Part shown: piece by piece, positions 1-7,448 of the stretch
Layout: each line of letters opens with the position of its first letter
Position numbering within the stretch: the first letter of the stretch is position 1
Source: Luteibacter sp. UNC138MFCol5.1
Lineage (GTDB): Bacteria > Pseudomonadota > Gammaproteobacteria > Xanthomonadales > Rhodanobacteraceae
Length of the DNA stretch: 64,000 nt
Assembly (NCBI RefSeq): GCF_900110505.1
Contig: NZ_FODZ01000003.1
Span: forward strand, 40,447 to 104,446
Direction of reading: 5' to 3'
Position numbers and translations under genes: made by a program
Notes under the pieces: generated by a model
What the model saw: only the letters and a program-made list of their open reading frames with translations
Databases searched by the model: none
Told to the model about the DNA's origin: nothing

Positions 1-2
1 TC

Positions 3-518
3 TGGCTAGTAAAGGCCCCATCCGATGACTGGAAGTGCTCTACGTACGTAGCCAGTTCCATGTACCCAGGTTCAGACGATCCGATGCGTAAGCTTAGTCG
101 CGCCCTGGCTTTTCTCGTAGAGATTGGGGCGATTACTCGCCTTGCTGTTGCCTCGATGGGCGATACAAGCTACCCGCTCTGGTACTTCAATCCCAACACA
201 CGACGACTGTTGGATGAGTCGTTCGGGATCAACACCCGGTTTGCTCGCGACCTTCATGCCTTGGCGTGCCAGACGGGAATTGATGCAGACAACCTGCTGA
301 TGCGCAGTGCCGTTGAGGACGACAACCCACGTGGAACCGGTCTCTTCTACTGCCTCACCGAGTCGGGAGGCCATCCATCCGTTCGAACGCTAATCATCCC
401 CAGGGTCTATGCCCCGACTCCCGACAACATCGAAGGCCTCGTCTACACAGCGGAGACAACCAGCCACATGAGCCAGTTATTAGGGCCTCTGGGTGCCGAA
501 CTTCGACGCTGTGCCTAA
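3..518 (+). CDS. Hypothetical protein, probably truncated by the window edge
   Basis: The frame is open from the first bases of the window to a TAA at 516-518, so the gene probably starts further left. The ATG at 60 has no Shine-Dalgarno sequence before it, which argues that it is internal. The visible product is about 170 residues, soluble, with no signal peptide or membrane segment. I do not recognise a family. It contains a run with hydrophobic and basic residues (KLSRALAFLVEIGAITRL) that could be a winged-helix-like segment, but this is only a guess. It lies at the left edge of the low-GC island and is followed directly by a 10-base tandem repeat. Confidence 0.5.
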   Translation, partial: WLVKAPSDDWKCSTYVASSMYPGSDDPMRKLSRALAFLVEIGAITRLAVASMGDTSYPLWYFNPNTRRLLDESFGINTRFARDLHALACQTGIDADNLLMRSAVEDDNPRGTGLFYCLTESGGHPSVRTLIIPRVYAPTPDNIEGLVYTAETTSHMSQLLGPLGAELRRCA

Positions 519-520
519 CT

Positions 521-590
521 TGTCACTTCTATGTCCTTCTATGTCCTTCTATGTCTTTCTAAGCTTTCTAGGACTTTCTATGACTTTCAA
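521..590. repeat. Decaying 10-bp tandem repeat
   Basis: About seven consecutive 10-base units follow the stop codon of the preceding gene. Two units (531-540 and 541-550) are identical, ATGTCCTTCT; the third (551-560) differs by one base, and the flanking units are progressively diverged while keeping a CTTTCTA-like core. The period equals about one helical turn. No gene covers it. Confidence 0.75.
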
Positions 591-800
591 ATATCAAGAG
601 GTCATCTTCCGTAACCAAGCTCAGGCGACGCACGAGACCGAGTCGTCGTCATTCCGGATGCAATGGATAGAGCCAAATCGCCAGCCGCCCCATAACCTGC
701 ACTCAATTGGCGTAACCATCGTCGTACTTCCGGGAGGATGCATCCTCCACTTACCCGACCGGCGCTCTTGGCGGCGCAAGTGCACTTGAGGAGATCGGTC

Positions 801-1412
801 ATGGCTGACGGCGGGCGGTCCGAGAACGACGAACTGGTGATCGAGGCGGTGGCGAGGCGAATCGTTGCCGCCTTCGGTCAAGGCAACCACTGGCAACCGG
901 ACTGGCATAGGGCATCCCCGTGGAGCGACAACGTCACCCAAGATCGCGCGGGGCTGATGATCCTGCGACGTGGACGAACCGAGGAAAAGGCCGTCAGGGA
1001 CAACGGCAAGATTCTCATCCCCGCCCACCGAACTTGGTCATCGCGTCACGTGCAGGTAGCTTTACCAAGGCGAGGCCAAGATTTCGGCGCCCTAGCCGCC
1101 TTCGCATTCGCAAAGCTTGACGGGCCTCTAGAGGCCATGCTCATGCTCTACGCCACAGGGGATGTACCTCGTTACTGGCCCGCTGTCGAGCGGTATGCCC
1201 TGGCATGCGTTCGCAGTCCGTTCGCATCGGAGGCCGTGACAGACGCGGTGCAGCGAATCTTGTGTGGGAGGGCGGCGATTTCGATGGACGATCGCGCAAG
1301 GCAACTTGGCGTGCGGGCCACTGGATACCGAAGGCTTACGCGCCGCATCGAACGCTTGATGCGTGAATGGCTGCGTAGGGCGGCGGGACAATATCTGGCC
1401 GCGATGGGGTGA
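801..1412 (+). CDS. Hypothetical protein of the island, possibly phage-derived
   Basis: A 203-residue protein. I chose the ATG at 801 because GAGGAGA lies 7 bases upstream; the longer frame from 738 lacks a ribosome site. The C-terminal third (RQLGVRATGYRRLTRRIERL region) is rich in arginine and has the spacing of a helix-turn-helix followed by a basic helix, as in phage late regulators, but I cannot assign a family. The middle part contains two short hydrophobic stretches. It is codirectional with the recombinase module downstream but separated from it by three minus-strand genes. The terminal codon is TGA. Confidence 0.6.
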   Translation: MADGGRSENDELVIEAVARRIVAAFGQGNHWQPDWHRASPWSDNVTQDRAGLMILRRGRTEEKAVRDNGKILIPAHRTWSSRHVQVALPRRGQDFGALAAFAFAKLDGPLEAMLMLYATGDVPRYWPAVERYALACVRSPFASEAVTDAVQRILCGRAAISMDDRARQLGVRATGYRRLTRRIERLMREWLRRAAGQYLAAMG

Positions 1413-1444
1413 GGACATTCGGTCCCTCACCCCCGGGCGTAGTC

Positions 1445-1753
1445 TTACTTGGCCGAGACTTTCGAAGCAGTACAAACACCAGACGCCGCTTGGTCGTAGG
1501 TGATGGCGACCTGGGCTCCACGACTTTGAGCGGAGAGCAAGACCGCCATCATGGCCCGTGAGTTGTACTGGCTGAGGTCCGGAAGATACACGACGCCAAA
1601 CGTGCACGGGGCGGAGAAACCTTCCCTTACCGCCACGTAGCCGGTGCCCTGAGCACCAAGATCAGAAATGGTGCGACCAGCGTCCTCGTTGGCCAACACG
1701 GAGGTCGACGCCAAAGCGAGCACGGTAGCGATAGCGAGCGAGTAGCGATTCAT
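1445..1753 (-). CDS. Small secreted protein of unknown function
   Basis: A 102-residue protein starting at the ATG complementary to 1751-1753, with AAAGGA upstream. The N-terminus (MNRYSLAIATVLALASTSVL, then ANE) is a clear Sec signal peptide with an A-x-A cleavage site, so the product is periplasmic or exported. The mature part is about 80 residues and contains two cysteines that could form one disulfide. It is the last of three tandem minus-strand genes (with those at 1860 and 2886) that all encode signal peptides, which suggests a shared envelope or extracellular role. I do not recognise the family. Confidence 0.65.
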   Translation of the reverse strand: MNRYSLAIATVLALASTSVLANEDAGRTISDLGAQGTGYVAVREGFSAPCTFGVVYLPDLSQYNSRAMMAVLLSAQSRGAQVAITYDQAASGVCTASKVSAK

Positions 1754-1859
1754 AGGATTGTCCTTTGAAATGATCAGTGGTTGAGCAGAAGGTCGGTGGC
1801 GGCACTGACATCCGGATAGACCGGTTGCAGAGTGATCACCTGAGAATCCGAGGCATTCG

Positions 1860-2873
1860 CTAATCGAGAAGGAGCTGCAGCGCTGCCGAGATATCGGTAG
1901 TCGCCGCGCAGAACTGCTTGTCTGCCGGGGAAGATGCGCACTGTAGATCCCTGATCTTCTTGCCTTCGGCCGTATACTCTGCCCGCAAGGAGGGGATATC
2001 CCTGATGCCCTTGCACGAGTCCTGATTGGCCAGCCGCGAGAACCAGGCAAACGGTGCGATCCACGTGACGCTGGCATCGTTCTCGATCGCTGAGAAATAG
2101 CGACCCCGAGGTTCCACCGAAACGTCGTTGCACCCCTGCATTGCCCCAGGCACTACGATGTATTTCTTGCCCGGGGTCAGGGACTTCAACGCGTTGAAGG
2201 TATTCCGCCATTCCGAATCGCTGTCCCCGTAGTGGTCGAATCCCACCCAGTCGAGCAATTGCATGCCACGTTCAAAGCCCTTGAAGTGCGACGTCAACAC
2301 GGCCGCAAGCGGCAGCCCAGCCGTTTCGGCCGTTTGCCGGATGGTTGCAGCCACGTTTACGAGATTCGGATTGGCCGCGCCGTTGACATCCCAAAGGTAT
2401 TTGTCGTCATTGTTGGGTTCGTCAATGAGGTACACCGCCACGACCGTGCTTCGCGCAGGATCCCCGGGTACGATGTAGCCCCGTGCGGCCATCTTGCTTG
2501 CCAAGCTTTGCCACGCAGCGACGCCCGAGGGGTCGAAGACTTGGCGACCGCTACCCGGAGCACTCGGCTTGTAAAGGAACGGGAAGGCTGAAACCACCGC
2601 ATGCGCGCCGACCGCCTTTGCTTTGGCCAGCTGATCGAGCACATAGGCTTCGGTGGCCGCGCGACCCGCCGGACTTTCGTCACCGGACCAGTAGAGGATG
2701 GAGTAGAGGTTGATGTGGTCCTTCATCTCGGGCAGGGCCGACCCGCCCGGCGAGATGTTGAAGTCGATGGGGTAATCCGCGCCGTAGTACCCGAAATACT
2801 TTTGGGTGGACTGAGCATGGGCCGCGCCCGCGATGGCCAAGAAGGCAGCGACGAGGTAACGAGAAATGTTCAT
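1860..2873 (-). CDS. Secreted TIM-barrel glycoside-hydrolase-like protein
   Basis: A 337-residue protein with a signal peptide (about residues 1-20, ending AAHA). The sequence has the feel of a beta/alpha barrel glycosidase: successive hydrophobic strands, a VAVYLIDEPN motif whose Glu would be in the acid/base position at the end of a strand, and WVGFDHYGDSDSEW further on, as in clan A hydrolases. The second catalytic carboxylate is not certain. It has no lipobox and is probably periplasmic or extracellular. It lies between two small secreted proteins on the same strand. It ends in TAG, with a TGA 8 codons further on. The exact glycosidase family and substrate are unknown. Confidence 0.65.
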   Translation of the reverse strand: MNISRYLVAAFLAIAGAAHAQSTQKYFGYYGADYPIDFNISPGGSALPEMKDHINLYSILYWSGDESPAGRAATEAYVLDQLAKAKAVGAHAVVSAFPFLYKPSAPGSGRQVFDPSGVAAWQSLASKMAARGYIVPGDPARSTVVAVYLIDEPNNDDKYLWDVNGAANPNLVNVAATIRQTAETAGLPLAAVLTSHFKGFERGMQLLDWVGFDHYGDSDSEWRNTFNALKSLTPGKKYIVVPGAMQGCNDVSVEPRGRYFSAIENDASVTWIAPFAWFSRLANQDSCKGIRDIPSLRAEYTAEGKKIRDLQCASSPADKQFCAATTDISAALQLLLD

Positions 2874-2885
2874 CGTGCCACCTCG

Positions 2886-3230
2886 TTACTGGTCATTAAC
2901 AACGATGATGTTGACGTCTTCGCTATCGCCCCATCGGGTACACGTCCCCGAACCGTGCACGTCGATGCTGAGATGCGACGCCTTGGCGACCAATAGTGCT
3001 GCGTACTGTCTCTTAGACGTTTCGGTGTTTTCTCCCGGCAGCACCCACGTCGTGTTCGATATGCCGCAACCCGCCCTGTTATTGATGGTTCCTGACGTCT
3101 CGAAATAGACGAGGCCATCGCTCTGACGGACATAGAGTCGCGTCACATAGCCAGCCGTGACCGTACCTGCCGATGCCGGTATCGAGGCAAGCATAAAGAG
3201 GGCTGCAAGACCCATTTGTGACAGTTTCAT
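2886..3230 (-). CDS. Small secreted protein of unknown function
   Basis: A 114-residue protein beginning at the ATG complementary to 3228-3230, with AAGGGGAAAA upstream as ribosome site. Residues 1-22 form a signal peptide ending in SAG or ASA. The mature domain is beta-rich in appearance and has a pair of cysteines (GCGISN and GTCTRW), likely disulfide bonded. It is the first gene of a three-gene minus-strand run, 12 bases before the glycosidase-like gene, so it is probably cotranscribed with it. I recognise no family. Confidence 0.65.
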   Translation of the reverse strand: MKLSQMGLAALFMLASIPASAGTVTAGYVTRLYVRQSDGLVYFETSGTINNRAGCGISNTTWVLPGENTETSKRQYAALLVAKASHLSIDVHGSGTCTRWGDSEDVNIIVVNDQ

Positions 3231-3362
3231 TTTTCCCCTTTGATGAGTACGCGCCGGAGGAGCGCGTGGCATCGTGCCTATTAACGCGCGATCTCATCTG
3301 TAGGGGATGACCGTCGAAGCGTGTAGTCTTTCGCCTACATTCCGACCAGTGGGGACGTGTTC

Positions 3363-3644
3363 TCAGACTGGCTCGAATCCGAGGTCATCCAGACGGTGAG
3401 CAAGCGCCAGCATTGCCTCGCCGTAGCCGCCGGTAGGCTCGGTCCCGAGCGGCCCAAGCCGATCAAGGACTCTAGCGGCCGCGATCACGACATCAACGAG
3501 TCCTGCCGCATCTGCCTTGGCGACGACGAGTTGCGCACGGAACCTCGCCTCGTCAAAGTCCACAGCCAGTGCCGCGTCATTCATCGCGACAGACTCGTGC
3601 ACGATCTCGGCGATGGTCAGGATTTGGGCTTCTCTGGCGTCCAT
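3363..3644 (-). CDS. Small hypothetical protein
   Basis: A 93-residue, Ala- and acid-rich, predicted all-helical soluble protein. The coding pattern is reasonable, but no strong Shine-Dalgarno sequence precedes the ATG complementary to 3642-3644. It is alone between the secreted-protein run and the recombinase module. The repeated hydrophobic spacing (IAEIVHESVAMNDAAL, then LALAHRLDDLG) would fit a helical bundle. It could be a small regulator or antitoxin-like protein, but nothing in the sequence decides this. Confidence 0.45.
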   Translation of the reverse strand: MDAREAQILTIAEIVHESVAMNDAALAVDFDEARFRAQLVVAKADAAGLVDVVIAAARVLDRLGPLGTEPTGGYGEAMLALAHRLDDLGFEPV

Positions 3645-3743
3645 GATCGAAGTCTAGCGGGGCCAACGGTTTGCCGTCGAAACCTATCCCCGTGCTGGCG
3701 CTCCGTCCACATTCTTGAGACTGCTCGGGGATATGGTGCGCCG

Positions 3744-4067
3744 ATGACCAAGGTGCATTGGACAAGACCAGGCGACCCAATGAGCGCTCCGATGCCTCAC
3801 CAGTACGGCGTCGCAGACAACGGGGTTCCCTTTGTGATGATCCGGCCGCTGGCGTCTGGAAGCCAGTGGCGGGTAAGCGTCTACCCGAGCGGTGACAGCG
3901 ACAAGGCGATAGAGGCTAGGGCGGGCTCGGAGCGCCATGCAAAGCGCCTGGTCGAGCGATGGGCGGCATACCGTCAGCTCCACCCTCGTCCACCCGGCAA
4001 GTCGCCTACCCCGGCTCAGACCGGCTTACCTCCACGGAAGCCTAAGGGTGCTGAGGATCGCTCGTAG
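3744..4067 (+). CDS. Small hypothetical protein upstream of the recombinase
   Basis: A 107-residue basic protein. The first ATG is at 3744 and an alternative is at 3780. The centre (VMIRPLASGSQWRVSVYPSG) could be a beta-sheet domain and the C-terminal 40 residues are Pro- and Lys-rich and probably disordered. It lies 66 bases before the serine recombinase on the same strand. Its stop is TAG at 4065-4067, with an in-frame TGA only four codons later, so amber readthrough would add just four residues. No family recognised. Confidence 0.45.
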   Translation: MTKVHWTRPGDPMSAPMPHQYGVADNGVPFVMIRPLASGSQWRVSVYPSGDSDKAIEARAGSERHAKRLVERWAAYRQLHPRPPGKSPTPAQTGLPPRKPKGAEDRS

Positions 4068-4133
4068 CGCCAGCCTTGATCACCCAGGGGCAGCGGCGTA
4101 GCGTGGTGAAGGCCGTCCCACCGATCGCCGGTT

Positions 4134-5660
4134 ATGAGGCAGTCTCCCGCCCTTGGCAGGGCCACCCGAGCCACCCGCGTGGCCGAGTACGTACGCATGT
4201 CCACAGACATGCAGGAGCACTCCATTGCCAACCAGCGGTCGGCCATTGAGCAGTACGCGGAAGCGCACGGCATGGTCATCGTCCGGCACTACGTCGACGA
4301 GGGTCGGAGCGGCCTGGCTCTAGAGGGCCGTAGCGGCTTGCAAAGGCTCTTACAGGACGTAACCGAATCCCCACCCTACTCCGCCGTTCTCGTGCTCGAT
4401 GTGAGTCGATGGGGGCGGTTCCAGGACGCAGACCAAGCCGCGTTCTACGAGTACATGTGCGTGATGCACGGTGTTCGAGTTATCTACGTGGGCGAACCCT
4501 TCGAGAACGATCGGTCGCCGCTGACCGCCATCCTCAAGAGCCTGAAACGACACCTCGCGGCCGAGTACAGCCGGGAACTGTCGGCCAAGGTGTACGCCGG
4601 ACAAGCCCGCCTCGCTAGACTTGGTTACCACATGGGGGCGACGGCCGGTTATGGCTACCGCCGGATGCTCGTCGACGCCTCTGGCAAACGCAAGGGGCTA
4701 TTGGGGACTGGCGAATACAAGGCTCTCCTTACCGACCGCGTCATCCTCGTCCCCGGCCCGATGCACGAGGTACGCCTAGTGCGCGACGTGTTCGAGCTGG
4801 CGGCTCAGGGAGTCTCCACCTACCAGATTGCTAGGCGCTTGAACGAGGCCGGGCGCTACACAGCCTCAGGGAAGCCATGGCGTGAGCAGCGTATCCGCTC
4901 GATGGTACAGAACCCTAAATATGCTGGCGCTTGCGTATACGGGCGAACGACCCAGGCCATCGACCGGCATCGTTCCGAGACACAGCGGGTTGAGACACCC
5001 AGCGCGTTCAAGCCGCTGGTGTCCGTTGAGCTCTTTCAGAAGGCCAATAATGCCCGGAAGCACCGAGGGGCCAGACGAAGCGACGACGAAGTGCTCGCGG
5101 ATGCACGAAGGGTTCTTGAGCAAGAAGGACGGCTAACCATTGGCATCCTTGACCGTGCTCCCGGCCTTCTGAGCGGACAAGCGTACATGAGGCGCTTCGG
5201 CAGCCTGCGCCAGCTATACGAGCTGCTGGGATACGTGCCCAAACGGGACATCAGCCACGCAGTGATTAGGGACAAGATACGTCCCTGGCGGGAGTCGCTG
5301 GTGGGGTTCGTTGCCGAGCAGCTACAGGACCGAGGGTCCGACGTAGAGCGCCACGGCTGGGTACTTAAGGTGGACGATGCATGGACCGTCGCATTCGACA
5401 CTCTGCAATCGCGACGCGGCTACGGGCATAGGTGGTGGGACATCCGGCAGGTAAACGGCAATGCCGACATGACGGTCTTTGCCCGTATGGCTCCCGATGG
5501 ATCATTCCCGCTCGACTTCATTGTGATGCCCCAAGTTGCCTTCGCTGGCACGGTGACGATAGGCAAAATGCTAGTCACGGCCTCGGCCTACACCTATCCG
5601 TCGCTACGGGTGCTTCTCGACCTTGCGGAGATGACTCGGAGGGACCGGCCATGTGGGTGA
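4134..5660 (+). CDS. Large serine recombinase (phage-type integrase)
   Basis: A 508-residue site-specific recombinase. The N-terminal resolvase domain (about residues 15-160) has the catalytic serine in YVRMSTD (Ser23), the SIANQRSAI motif and the LVLDVSRWGRF motif with the conserved Arg. The recombinase domain (about 170-290) includes GYGYRRM and the YQIARRLNEAG segment that contacts DNA. The long C-terminal part has repeated RRFGSLRQLYELLGY-like elements, but I see no zinc-ribbon cysteine cluster. Such enzymes integrate or excise phages and islands. It overlaps the next small gene and lies directly ahead of phage late genes. Whether it moves the whole island or only the phage part cannot be told here. 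Confidence 0.9.
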   Translation: MRQSPALGRATRATRVAEYVRMSTDMQEHSIANQRSAIEQYAEAHGMVIVRHYVDEGRSGLALEGRSGLQRLLQDVTESPPYSAVLVLDVSRWGRFQDADQAAFYEYMCVMHGVRVIYVGEPFENDRSPLTAILKSLKRHLAAEYSRELSAKVYAGQARLARLGYHMGATAGYGYRRMLVDASGKRKGLLGTGEYKALLTDRVILVPGPMHEVRLVRDVFELAAQGVSTYQIARRLNEAGRYTASGKPWREQRIRSMVQNPKYAGACVYGRTTQAIDRHRSETQRVETPSAFKPLVSVELFQKANNARKHRGARRSDDEVLADARRVLEQEGRLTIGILDRAPGLLSGQAYMRRFGSLRQLYELLGYVPKRDISHAVIRDKIRPWRESLVGFVAEQLQDRGSDVERHGWVLKVDDAWTVAFDTLQSRRGYGHRWWDIRQVNGNADMTVFARMAPDGSFPLDFIVMPQVAFAGTVTIGKMLVTASAYTYPSLRVLLDLAEMTRRDRPCG

Positions 5661-6016
5661 GCCAGGCCACCTTAGACGCCCAGCAAGCGGCCATCCACGC
5701 TCGTGACCAACGCCTCGCAACTGAGGCGACACATGCCGCCGACGAGCTGCGGGAACTCTTGGCACCGCTCATCGAAGACGCGCGTTTCCAGGCCCTCCCG
5801 CTACACCATCCGTTCCGAGAGCAATGCCGACTAGCAAACACGTTAGCAGACTATCGGCAACCGTCGACGCGAATCATGGAGTGGCTGGCCTTATCCGGTG
5901 CCCTCCAGGCCATGTTGGCCCAGCCTGCTGCGACACGATGGCTTTCCACCCATCGAGCTGACGTCTTGGCAAAGATGCGCCAGCTGCTGGCCGAACGGGA
6001 CGGAAAGACACCCTGA
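5651..6016 (+). CDS. Small protein cotranscribed with the recombinase
   Basis: A 121-residue helical protein whose ATG at 5651 overlaps the last 10 bases of the recombinase gene, with GGAGGGA in the end of that gene as ribosome site. The overlap suggests translational coupling. The N-terminal half is Ala- and Gln-rich with a coiled-coil-like heptad pattern; the C-terminal half contains three further predicted helices. It could be a recombination directionality or accessory factor by position, but there is no motif to show it. It ends in TGA. Confidence 0.6.
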   Translation: MWVSQATLDAQQAAIHARDQRLATEATHAADELRELLAPLIEDARFQALPLHHPFREQCRLANTLADYRQPSTRIMEWLALSGALQAMLAQPAATRWLSTHRADVLAKMRQLLAERDGKTP

Positions 6017-6030
6017 AAACAGCTATATAT

Positions 6031-6092
6031 GTAGGGGCTCTTGCCGCCACAAGGCCCTACCTCGCCCGACGCCGTGCCGGGAAATGCACGGC
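6031..6092. other. Two hairpins in the leader before the amber-recoded late gene
   Basis: Inverted repeat 1 pairs GTAGGG (6031-6036) with CCCTAC (6055-6060) and has an inner CTTG/CAAG pairing. Inverted repeat 2 is a perfect 7-bp stem GCCGTGC (6071-6077) / GCACGGC (6086-6092). Neither is followed by a U-tract, so they do not look like ordinary intrinsic terminators. They fill the 129-base gap between the recombinase operon and the late genes and could act in the leader RNA, as a recombination site, or as an antitermination structure. Confidence 0.5.
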
Positions 6093-6145
6093 AACTCTCT
6101 TACCAGTTTGGCGGAGCTTAGTGAAACCAATTGAGGATATAAAAC

Positions 6146-7126
6146 ATGGGTGGTGGTGGCGGACAGCCGAAGAACACGACGACCACGACGAAGACCGAAC
6201 TTCCGCCGTGGCTCGCTAACGCCTATTAGGGCTTCTTCAACCAGACCAACGACGTTAACAGCAAGCCGTATCAGTCCTACGGCGGCCAGCTTAATGCGGC
6301 TCCGACCGTTGACCAGACCTACGCGCTTGAAATTGCTCGTCAGCGAGCGGCGAGTGCAAATCCTGACCAGTAGGCAGCGTTGTAGCAGCTACTTAATGGA
6401 TCAAACAACGTCACCGCCACGGCTAATCCTTACGCGGATAATCAGTACCTAAACCAAGTCATCGCGAGTTCGAATTAGGACACGATCGACGCTTACAACA
6501 AATCTGCTGTGCCCTAGCTGGCAGCCCAGTTCTCGTAGGGCGGCGCTTTCGGCGGCTCTGCCATGGCTCAGGCTTAGCAGTAGAGCTAGCAGACTCTTGC
6601 CGACCGTCTTGCTCAGAACTCGACGAACCTCAGGTATACCGACCTACAGAACCAGCAGCAGCTTTGGCAGCAGGGGTTCCAGAACAAGCTTGCAGCTTCT
6701 CAGCAGAACACGCAAAACCTGCTCGGAGCATCGCAGTCCCTAACGGGGTTGAATGCCCTACAGAGTCAGTATCTAGGTCAGTACGCTGGCCTCGGTCAGA
6801 TTCAGCAGGACTACGCGCAGGGCAATATCGACCAGGCTTACAACGACTGGTACCAGTCTCGATACGGCTACGACCAGCAGCGTCTTGCGAACTACGGCAA
6901 TGCGCTCAACTCCGTAGCGGGCCAGTTCCAGAGCTCGGCCACCTCTGGCCTCAATCCCGCATACAAACCTCGTACAGCCGGAGGTGCCATTGCTGCCGGT
7001 GCTGGTGGCGCAGCTGCCGGTAGCGCAATCGGTGCTGCCATCGCTGGCGGTTCGGCTGGCTCAGTCGCCCCAGGCTGGGGTACAGCAATCGGTGCGGCCG
7101 CTGGCCTTGCCTCGTACTACCTTTGA
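6146..7126 (+). CDS. Phage internal-virion / DNA-ejection protein with nine in-frame TAG codons (amber read as Gln)
   Basis: The ATG at 6146 is preceded by GAGGA. The frame runs 326 codons to TGA at 7124-7126. It contains TAG at codons 28, 76, 80, 111, 124, 131, 144, 146 and 148 (6227, 6371, 6383, 6476, 6515, 6536, 6575, 6581, 6587) and no in-frame TAA or TGA. With TAG read as Gln the product is a Gln-rich protein: PQLAAQFSQGGAFGGSAMAQ and LQNQQQLWQQGFQNK resemble the podophage ejection-protein style I know, and the last 55 residues are a Gly/Ala zipper suited to membrane insertion. By my count there are 37 CAG, 2 CAA and 9 TAG. An ordinary gene caller would report only the TAG-free second half (ATG 6749). 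All TAGs lie in codons 28-148. The assignment to Gln is inference from CAG-like context. Confidence 0.8.
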
Positions 7127-7139
7127 GGAGAAAAAATCC

Positions 7140-7436
7140 ATGGACTTCGTTGTTGTACTCGACCCGACCCACGCCGCCACCCGTGCAATCGCCGCTCCGG
7201 GCTGCATGCCCTGGCACCTCACGCCTGTGGGCGATGAACCTCCCTTCCCCTGCCCCACCGTGCGCTGCAAGTTCGTGGACGCCTCTGTCCCAAATTTCAT
7301 GCGCGTCTCGGGCGTGATCGGTGAGGAGGATCTGGACCGACTGGTGTGGATTCCTCTGAGCGCGGTCATCACCGTTTTCGAGCGAGACGAATCGACTCGT
7401 GTCGACTCTGAACAGTCTTCCACCATGATCCATTGA
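7140..7436 (+). CDS. Small phage late protein of unknown function
   Basis: A 98-residue protein starting at ATG 7140, with GAGGAGAAA 8 bases upstream. It lies between the two amber-containing genes, 13 bases after the first and 12 before the second, so it is in the same transcript. It has no TAG codons. The sequence contains CMPWHLTPVGDEPPFPCPTVRC, with three cysteines, and a beta-rich C-terminus. I recognise no family; the position among virion genes suggests a minor structural or assembly protein. It ends in TGA. Confidence 0.6.
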   Translation: MDFVVVLDPTHAATRAIAAPGCMPWHLTPVGDEPPFPCPTVRCKFVDASVPNFMRVSGVIGEEDLDRLVWIPLSAVITVFERDESTRVDSEQSSTMIH

Positions 7437-7448
7437 GGCGGCAATACC

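Noticed and set aside
4134..5660. Transposon resolvase instead of phage integrase
   Set aside because: The protein is 508 residues with a recombinase domain, too long for a small resolvase, and no transposase gene is near.
6146..6748. Ordinary pseudogene explanation for the amber-rich half of the late gene
   Set aside because: Only TAG occurs, no TAA, TGA or frameshift, the remaining codons keep normal phage usage, and a neighbouring gene has the same type of change.
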